The position numbers and the translations under genes were made by a program. From assembly GCA_013400155.1 (NCBI GenBank), contig VXBM01000775.1, positions 102,493 through 166,492 on the forward strand: 64,000 nucleotides of DNA, written 5' to 3'. The notes under the pieces were generated by a model. It did not search any database. It was given only the letters and a program-made list of their open reading frames with translations, and was not told the DNA's origin. The stretch's first letter is position 1. Each line of letters opens with the position of its first letter. This document shows, one piece after another, positions 56,716-64,000 of this stretch. This DNA is from Helopsaltes ochotensis (Eukaryota > Chordata > Aves > Passeriformes > Locustellidae).

Positions 56716-57385
56716 GTAAATAAAAAAATAAATAAAGTGGGAGTGGAACTGGGGAGAAGGAGGAGGGATGGACAACTGAGAGAAGAACAGGAGAAAACCT
56801 TGCTTTGAGGGGCTCTTCCTCCTGGAGCAGCACAGTTTGTATGGGAAGGAAGGTTTGTTCCCATCCTTGCAGCACATTCCATGTGCAGGGCTGGCAGCAG
56901 GGGTGCACTGAGCAGGGCTGAAATCCCAGATAAGCATCTCTGAGCAGAGCTGACTATTGTGCAAGGATGATAATTCACATTTGCACATTCAGAACTCCAG
57001 CTGCTCAGCAGGGACCTCCCCAGGTTTCTCACACCCTGTCCACAACAACATGCCTGGCCCAAAATGACCCTCTGACGCTCTGAGAGAAATCCCAAACTGA
57101 AAAAGCACCACCTTTTCTACAGCAAAGGAGTTCAAATCGCAACTTCACATTTCACCAAGCTACTGCTCTGGAAGCATTTGCAAGAAGCCCTCAGGAGCCG
57201 TGTGGGGATTGGCACTGGCCTTTCTGAAGGTTATCCTGACTCCAGTCAGGGAGTTCCAAGTTCTGCTTTAATGTGCTGCTTGCTAAAAACCATCTGAGCA
57301 CACTGATCCTCCAAACAGCTGGAGTGAAGGTTATAACTGCACTGGTAAAGTCATCAATAAATTAGTAAATGCACGGTGATTTCCA

Positions 57386-57480
57386 TTCCAGGGGAAGGTG
57401 TCCCTGCCCATGGCAGGGGGTGGTATGAGATGAGTGTTAAGGCCCCCTCCAACCCAAACCATTCCACGATTCCATGCTCA
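57386..57480 (+). mobile_element. CR1 LINE 3' tail
   Basis: GGAAGGTGTCCCTGCCCATG, then GATGAGTGTTAAGGCCCCC, then CAACCCAAACCATTCCACGA is a CR1 3' end. Confidence 0.88.
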
Positions 57481-57861
57481 GTACCAGTGTTTGGAAGTGT
57501 TACAGCCAGCAGCACACAGACACCTCCAGCAGCATGGCAGCTACTCCATCACAGCAACAGCCCCCCAAAAACACACGTGAGAGACACCAAACCAAAAGGG
57601 ATTTCCCACTGATGTTTCTTTGTAGGAAGAAACTTTCCTGATAAACAACAAAACACGGAACCACCACCACGACTGCTGTACCACCCTTTTCAACCCTTAT
57701 TAAATGCCCCCAACCTCTCCCCCTTCCCCCCCACCCAGCACAGAGCAGTAACTCCCAGAAAACCAAATCCAGATGGTTTTCCCCAAGCAGCTTCTCAGCT
57801 CAGCTGTGGTGTTAAATTTGGCCTGTTCCCATCCTCACTCACAGCACAGCAGGAAACTCAC

Positions 57862-57955
57862 CTCCATTTCTGATGGCTCTGATCCCCCGATGGAAATCTT
57901 CAAAGCTGATAACTCCCAATCCACTGGGATCCAGGTATTTTGTTAGGTCCTTTAC
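57862..57955 (-). CDS. RAB11FIP3: RAB11FIP3 exon: second EF-hand
   Basis: This 94-nt exon encodes 31 residues, VKDLTKYLDPSGLG then VISFEDFHRGIRAIRNG, plus the first base of an Asp codon. It is the second EF-hand of FIP3. Relative to a canonical loop, DPSGLGVISFED keeps Asp at position 1, Ser at 3, Gly at 6 and an acidic residue at 12, but has Leu at position 5, so calcium binding is probably weak or lost. The human sequence (VKDLTKYLDPSGLGVISFEDF as recalled) is almost identical. Acceptor GTTGCAG: plus CT at 57956-57957. Donor GTGAGT: plus AC at 57860-57861. It joins G|AC to PDSQLYD. The preceding exon, with EF-hand 1, is not in the window. Confidence 0.96.
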
Positions 57956-58139
57956 CTGCAACCAAAAAAAGCAGTGTTACCTATGGAATCCTTGCAGGAA
58001 ACAGCCTCTTCCAGCACAGAAACACCCTGTAATCAACTTCTTCCTCTTTAGCAGAAATACTTGAGCAAATAACAGTGAATTTCCTGAGCTGATCCCAAAC
58101 TGTGTCTGTTCTCCTTGCCGGGAACCAAAGTAATCAGTA

Positions 58140-58400
58140 CAAAGGGGTTAATTAGGACTTGGTTGGTGTTGAAACTCTTGCTTAGCCTTGAAGCAGCATT
58201 TCGGGCAGTGTCTCCTGTAACATGGGGCTGCCTTGCCAGGGATTTGTTTATTTTTATGGGTTTTAAAGAGGTCCTGTCTTAATTGGGAAACTCACTAATA
58301 GGCTGCCTGGTAGGAGGGCCCAATTAAGGGGATTCGGTGATAATGAACTGCTCCATGTTACAAATTTAGGCTGTATAATTGAAACATATTCCTAATTAGA
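58140..58400. promoter_or_regulatory. AT-rich cluster of homeodomain-type sites
   Basis: TTAATTAG (58148), TTAATTGG (about 58279), CAATTAA (58321) and CTAATTAG (58392) lie within 260 bases of AT-rich, non-repeat DNA, 190-450 bases upstream of the EF-hand exon. This composition is typical of conserved intronic enhancers; conservation could not be tested here. Confidence 0.3.
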
Positions 58401-59224
58401 CAATGCCTGAGGGGGAGGGAATCAAGTCAGCTAGCAAGGGTTGGGATGGGGGTGCTGGAGCACACAGGTGGAGCAAGGGGGACTCTGAGACCTGCTGAGG
58501 ATGGTTTGAGAACTTCAGAGAGAACGGGCAAAGGGCAAAACCATGGGGCCCAAAGAGTCTCAAAAAGGTGCATTTAGCTCCTTCTTTCCAATCTGCCATA
58601 AGCAGAAAATCCTTTACACCAGATGCTTCTCAAGCTCAGAGAATCAGACATTTATGCCTCATTTTAAGAGCTTTTGGGGCACCTTTGTCTATTTTTGCAC
58701 CACATCCTTCAGCCGAGGAACAACCCCAGCAGGAAGCTGGTGAGGTGAGAGAGGAATTGCACGGTGAGCTCCATACCCCAAAGCTGCCCACAGCGCTGCC
58801 CTCACCCTGCTATACACATCCTCCTCCTCTTCCTGATGCACAGGAGGGAGTCTCCAGGGCTGGATTTGTGCAGCTCTCATGAGCACAACCTTTTGACTCA
58901 TTGGGGTTTCAGTTTGTTCTTGGGGAAGGAGCTGGTGAATCACCAAACCTCTCCTTCCAGGGAAGGAAACCTCAGGTCTCAAAGGAGACTCAGCCCCCAG
59001 CGCAGCCACGGAGCTCAGAGCTGCCCTGCTCACCCTGCAGCAGCACTGGGCGGTTGGTCTGAGTTCTTGTTGGTTTTCTGGAAGCCAGGTATGTGTTTCT
59101 ATAGGAAAATCACATCCAGAGCACACTTAGAGCCGTTCACCTCTGTGTCCATGTGCTTTGGTCATCCCACATTCCCACAGGAGCAGCAAAAATTCCACTG
59201 GCATGGAGGAACCCACAGGCTGAG

Positions 59225-59500
59225 ACCATAAAACCATGGAATCACAGAATATCCTGAGTGGGAAGGGACCCACCAGGGTCAGTCCAAGCCCTGGCACAGA
59301 CACCCCAACAATCCCACCCTGGGCATCCCTGGCAGCGCTGTCCAAACCCTCCTGGAGCTCTGGCAGCCTCAGGGCCGTGCCCGTTCCCTGGAGAGCCTGG
59401 GCAGTGCCAGCACCTCTGGGGAAGAACCTTTTCCAGATAACACAGCCTGACCCTCCCTGGCACAGCTCCTGCCATTCCCTGGGTCCTGTCACTGAATTCC
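59225..59500 (-). mobile_element. CR1 LINE fragment, passerine-type
   Basis: ACAGAATATCCTGAGTGGGAAGG, GGCACAGACACCCCAACAATC, GGAGCTCTGGCAGCCTCAGG and GAAGAACCTTTTCCAGAT in reverse CR1 order; closest to 12014-12250. Confidence 0.9.
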
Positions 59501-59589
59501 AGGCTGTGCCTCCGTGGGACTGCCACGAGAGGAAACCCAAATCCTCCAGGGCTCAGCCTTGCCCACCTGCCAGCTGACTCCAACTCAAG

Positions 59590-59788
59590 CTAGGAGGAAT
59601 TTCTTCCCAGAAAGGGTGGTCAGGCTGCCCAGAGAGGTTTGGAGTCCCCATCCCTGCAGGTGTCCAAGGAAAGCCTGGAAGTGGCACTCAGTGCTCTGGG
59701 CTGGGGACAAGGCAGGGATGGGTCACAGGTTGGACTTGATGATCTCAGAGCTCCTTCCCAAGCTAACCTGAGATTCTGTGAATGGGAG
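59590..59788 (+). mobile_element. CR1 LINE fragment
   Basis: AGGAGGAATTTCTTCCCAGA, GGCTGCCCAGAGAGGTTTGG, CATCCCTGCAGGTGTCC and TGGACTTGATGATCTCAGAG in CR1 sense order. Confidence 0.9.
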
Positions 59789-60529
59789 AAGACAACACAA
59801 GCACCTTCTCCAGTTTTCTAGAGCACTTTTTTTGGCAGACAAACCTCCTAAACTCACATGGCACTCATCATCTTGGGTGAGTCAGGTTTCTTGTATGTTA
59901 AACAAAGGTATTTTAGATTAATAAAAACAACTCGTAGGAATGTGTCGGTTCCAGTTAATGCATCTGGCAGCTGCTTGAAGTTCAAAAGCTGTCACTTAAT
60001 TTGTTATCTGTGTACAGAGATAACAGAAAGGCAAATGACATTTAATCAGACTTGGTAAGCCTGTAAGGGATTAGCATGACACACTCTAAATTACAGTTTC
60101 TGTGGTTTTCAGCTTCTCAGGACCACAAAGGGCTCCAGACCCTCATGCCAATGGCACAGTAGGGCACCTCACCCACCCCAGTGCTCGGGCAGCACAGACA
60201 GGGCAGCCAGGGAAGTATCTGCTTTATGCAAAAGAGCCACTTATGTAAATCGGGCTGTGGGCAGGGGGAAATGGTTTTGAAAACTTCCCAACCCGGATAT
60301 TATGGATGCAAACAACAAAAGCCACACGGGGAGCCCATGGCAGTGTCTGTGTGGATCCAAACCTGCCTGTATTTGCTGTCCAGCCTTAAAATCACGTTTA
60401 CCAGTTGAGACACCACCACCAGGCTGCTGATACTCAGAAGAACCCACAGTACAGAAAACAAGAATATCTGCTGTGCCTGCCTGGTCCCCACAGCCCCTGG
60501 ACTCCTCTCACCAAACATCACCCAGCAAT

Positions 60530-60862
60530 GGAGCTGGAGCCCCTCTGCTCTGGAGCCAGGCTGGGAGAACTGGGGGTGTTCTCCTGGGGAAGAAGAGGGA
60601 TCCAGGGAGAGCTCAGAGCCCCTGCCAGGGCCTAAAGGGGCTCCAGGAGAGCTGCAGAGGGACTGGAGACAAGGGATGGAGGGACAGGACACTGGGAATG
60701 GCTTCCCACTGCCAGAGGGCAGGGATGGATGGGATATTGGGAAGGAATTGTTCCCTGGGAGGGTGGGGAGACCCTGGCGCAGGGTGCCCAGAGCAGCTGT
60801 GGCTGCCCCTGGATCCCTGGAGGTGTCCAAGGCCAGGCTGGACGGGGCTTGGAGCCACTGGG
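60530..60862 (+). mobile_element. CR1 LINE fragment lacking its 3' tail
   Basis: GAGCCCCTCTGCTCTGGAGC through GGAATTGTTCCCTGGGAGGG to GGACGGGGCTTGGAGCCACTG in CR1 sense order. Unlike the other copies it stops about 90 bases before the usual 3' end and runs into unique sequence, so it has a 3' deletion. Confidence 0.9.
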
Positions 60863-62386
60863 ATCGTTCTCTTCATTTCGACGACTGGGCTAAACACAGA
60901 ACCTTATCAGGGCACTTGGGAAAACCACCAGCATTGTGGCTCAAACTGCTTCAGATTCATCCAGTAACTGTGAGCAATTCTGAAGTCACAGATTTGAGCG
61001 TTTTAGCAGAAACCTGAGTGCAGCAGCTCCCACCACACTCCTACTGGCACAGCACCAACCAGGAACACTCCACCAAACTGAACACCAAGCTTAACCCACG
61101 AGGCAGAAGCCACAGTCCTGCTTTTGGCCAGCAAGAAGTACTTAAAAAAAAGGTTTTGCTTCCTGTGTGTGTCTGTGGCTGGTTACAAACCCTCCTTGGA
61201 GCCCGAGCAGCTGAAACACAGAGCATTAAAGAGTGAAAGAGGATGACGTGGTTTAAGTAGCTGACTTAAATCCTGGTGGAAAGTGAGAGGCTTAAACTGC
61301 TTGAAGCCAGCCAGGCTGCCTGGGGCTGAGCACAGCCACCGGCAGCAGGAGCACAGCTGGGGGTGACATGTGCCAAGGGGGCTCTGGTCACCCTGGTGCC
61401 AGGGACACCGCGCAGACCAAGGGATTCCTCCTGGAAAAGGACATGGAGCAGATGGGCACAGGGAGGGGAGGTCACCTGGCACCTCAACAACACAACAAGA
61501 ACTCCTTGCAGCATCCCCACCCCCACATCCCCTGTATCCAAGACCTCTGCACACTCCAGGGTGTTTCACCTTCCAAAACCCAATAATTTTGCTGCCAACG
61601 ACGCCCCTGCTCCAGGAGCCCCCAGAGCCCCACACTGGGATGCTGTGGGGCTCCTCACAGCACACAAAGAGCTTCCTTGGATGCACTGAAGTCAGCTCAG
61701 CAAGTGACCCCGAGCCTCCAACAGTGACAACTCCAAATTCAAAATCACACACAAAGGCTTGGCAGCCCTGCAGTGGAAGTTTCCCACGGAGGTGAAGGAT
61801 TCCCCAGCTGTGAATTCCCTGTTTAGCAGGTTGGAGGAAAAGGAAAGGGAAGCTCTGGGCTTCTCCTCTTTATCCTTATGGATGCTTCCTTCATGTCTCC
61901 ATCACACAGCAGACGGATTCAGCAGGGGAAAATATCCACTGTGCTTGTTTTAGGTGTGATTCCTGAAGGAATTCAGTGCTGTGCTGGGCAGCCAACACCC
62001 CCCGCAACCCCTGAGCCTGCCAGCAGTTTTCCCTCCTATTCTGGCAGAGAACCAGCTTCCAAAGAGACATTCTTTGGAGGGTGCAGGAGGGTGGGAGATT
62101 TCTAGCAGCCACAGTAGCCAGGCACCCCCCAAGAAGAGCGGATGGAGCTCAGATCATGAAATCACGGGTATGTCAAAGGGATGGTGCTTCCATGTCCTGC
62201 CCTGGGAATAAAATCAACTATCAGTGCTGCTTTAATCTACACAGACGATGGAAGCAAATCCAAAGGAGGCAAAGAAAAGGAATGAATACTGACATATTCC
62301 TGATAAAGACCCCCAAATACCTGAGCAAATGGGCTGCAGCTCTCACCAGGAACTCCCAGAGCCTCACACATGCTGCCATCAGCAAA

Positions 62387-62447
62387 GATGGATGGATGGA
62401 TGGATGGATGGATGGATGGATGGATGGATGGATGGATGGATGGATGG
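62387..62447. repeat. (GGAT)n microsatellite
   Basis: About 15 uninterrupted GATG tetramers (60 bases). The purity suggests it is polymorphic. Confidence 0.97.
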
Positions 62448-64000
62448 TTAGCTGAGACAGGACATGAAAGTCCAAATACTTCTCATGTAACTTTAATTAC
62501 TCTCCCCTGACTTCCAGAAACCCAGATCTGCTCTGAATATCTTGTATCTTTGGGGGGGGAACAGTACTGTGAGACAATCCCTGAACTCAGCAGAGAGAAG
62601 GATGAGCACCGCACTGGCCGAAGTGCCAAACTGAGGGATTTTTAGCAATAAAAATTGCAGGGAGGGCTCACAGCACCTGCTCTCCTCTCTGTTTAGCCCG
62701 GAGTGGCCCCCAGGAGAACACACCATAGAAAACCTCTCATGGTTACACAAAGGTGGATGCAACACCTCCACCCTCTGTGTTTATCACAAGGGGATGAGCC
62801 AAAGCGCTCATTTGTCCCTAAAAACCCACCTTGTCTCTCAGGGCTAAACCAATCCTTTCAAAGAAAAATGTGTAATATTTTTAAATGCTGATGACAGAAG
62901 TCAGAGTATCCTTTTCTCACCTTTGGGAAACGTGCTGGAACTGCTGCAACTCCTGCAGCCAAACCGAAGGGGCCGTGCCAAAGACACAGCTGTCCCCATA
63001 GAGCTCTCTTTAGATGCCCCACTCCCTGAAGCCATGGGTTGCAGTGGGATCAGCTGAAATGAACTGATCCCTGCTAATGCGGCATTTGTCTGGGGTAAGA
63101 CCACATCCACCCCCCCGTGCCGGGTGCTGAGAGAGCATTACCAGCCCGACAATGTGAGCGCAGCCTCACGCTGCTTCCCCGCACTGCTGCTGGGCTGGGA
63201 AGCACAGCTGCACCGCTCCCAAAGCCAGGAGCAGCCTCCCCAGCACTTCACTTCTGTGCCTTCATCACCATAAACAGCCAGGCCGAGGGGGAGGCCGATA
63301 ACTCGCGATTACTCTGGCTCCAGCCGTGTTTATAGGATCTGACTCCCGAACTTGCTGAAGGAGCTGGCACTCCACAAAGCACTCAGAACCTCAAAGCAGG
63401 TTTCTATTCTGCTGCAATTACACCTAATTAAGTAACTTTTAAAACACCCCCGAGGGGCAGATCTCATTACAGGGATCAGCCCTGGCCAGTTGTGAGTAAG
63501 CAGTGCAAGAACTGCATTATTTATTTCACAAGTGGCTGTGCTGACCCAGGGCTGCTGCCAGGATTTTGCTCGCCCAGCCTTTCTCAAAGCTCCAGGAGGA
63601 GCTCAGCAGGCTGATCGTGCCTGCTCAGGTCTCTATTTAAAGGTCCACCATAAGCAACCCCGGTGAAGATGTTTTCTGCAACATCCCTCCCTAATCTTGC
63701 CCAGAGATCAGCTCATCCCTCCCATCCCCTCATCCCAAGGCTCCAGCACTGCAGGGCTCTGGTACCAGCCTGGTACTTGAAACAAAGGATCCAGACACCT
63801 TCCTGAGAAGGAGATAAAGGAAGCTTCAGCCTGGTTTGCTCCATCTTTTCCTGCCACAGAAGAAATAACCAAAACTACTATTTAAGGTAGAAGGGGAATA
63901 AACCTCCCGCATTTAGGAGGAATAAAGAGGAATAACTATTGTAAGGATAAGCCTGCAAGTATTAAAAGCAAAGGAATGGGACAGAGATCACCCACAAACC

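Larger units (their letters stand above)
41335..57861 (-). other. RAB11FIP3: RAB11FIP3 16.5-kb intron
   Basis: This intron lies between the EF-hand exon (57862-57955) and the exon at 41243-41334, with donor GTGAGT and acceptor CTGCAG. It contains the CpG block at 41640-41945 and about a dozen CR1 fragments, from 42335-42715 to 57386-57480. It also has a (CCAGC)n tract at 49434-49466 and an A-run with an ambiguous base at 52021-52051. The parts 47000-48400 and 52060-56500 show no recognisable gene or repeat beyond those listed. Confidence 0.75.
57956..64000 (-). other. RAB11FIP3: RAB11FIP3 upstream intron, continues beyond window
   Basis: At least 6 kb of intron 5' of the EF-hand exon. Features are an AT-rich homeodomain-site cluster (58140-58400), CR1 copies at 59225-59500, 59590-59788 and 60530-60862, and a (GGAT)n microsatellite at 62387-62447. 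I searched both strands for an EF-hand-1 exon and did not find one. The stretches 60863-62386 and 62448-64000 hold nothing I recognise. Confidence 0.7.

Noticed and set aside
5585..57955. Assignment to RAB11FIP4 instead of RAB11FIP3
   Set aside because: The C-terminus ends SILEVK, the last coiled-coil exons read LKEQND and SIQGAKNLF, and the acidic region has EEHFEDYGEG and YMGSESTYSE, all of which match FIP3 as I recall it. FIP4 differs at each of these places. Only the cassette exon resembles FIP4.
57956..64000. Upstream exon with EF-hand 1 or the Pro-rich N-terminus
   Set aside because: I found no DxDxDG-type loop with splice sites in a compatible phase on the minus strand; the exon is expected beyond the window.
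1..64000. CRISPR array, tRNA or rRNA genes
   Set aside because: No regularly spaced identical repeats with unique spacers were seen, and no cloverleaf or rRNA-like sequence was recognised. The context is a vertebrate intron landscape.

Overview
The window looks like avian nuclear DNA, most likely from a songbird. The evidence is dozens of short 5'-truncated CR1 LINE fragments ending in the bird-type 3' tail (ATTCTATG-like), including passerine-style subfamilies, plus one ERVL-type solo LTR. There are no bacterial-style operons. Nearly all reading frames longer than 60 codons are chance frames in GC-rich intron, UTR or repeat DNA.

I can support one protein-coding gene, and it covers most of the window. 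It is RAB11FIP3 (Rab11 family-interacting protein 3, also called arfophilin-1 or Eferin), on the minus strand. I resolved fourteen exons with consistent splice sites and phases, at 57862-57955, 41243-41334, 29064-29251, 23916-24089, 19508-19642, 16529-16564, 14005-14098, 12457-12560, 10572-10712, 9660-9741, 7864-8001, 6923-7078, 6410-6550 and about 3370-5698 (stop codon at 5585-5587). Together they give 1689 coding nt: 562 residues plus a stop. They run from the second EF-hand through the acidic region and long coiled coil to the C-terminal Rab11-binding helix. The N-terminal part (Pro-rich region and first EF-hand) must lie beyond position 64000.

Layout: 1-3369 is downstream intergenic DNA with two G-rich or 21-bp minisatellites and a CR1 copy. 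3370-5584 is the 3' UTR, with a CpG-dense core. 5585-14098 holds the compact coiled-coil and Rab-binding exons. 14099-29251 holds the central exons and the ERVL LTR. 29252-64000 is large introns with only two small exons. No second protein-coding gene and no tRNA, rRNA or CRISPR array was found.

The most interesting signals are five. (1) A CpG-rich candidate alternative promoter and first exon next to 14005-14098 has an in-frame ATG, which would give a 344-residue short FIP3 with a hydrophobic, membrane-anchor-like N-terminus. (2) A phase-neutral 135-nt cassette exon (19508-19642) with a CxxC motif resembles a segment of the paralogue RAB11FIP4 and has three UGCAUG (RBFOX) motifs downstream. 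(3) A GC-AG intron follows exon 41243-41334. (4) A second CpG-rich block lies upstream of that exon, with an open in-frame extension. (5) A near-identical inverted CR1 pair brackets exon 29064-29251 and could drive back-splicing. Family assignments rest on recall of human FIP3 and FIP4, since no search could be run.
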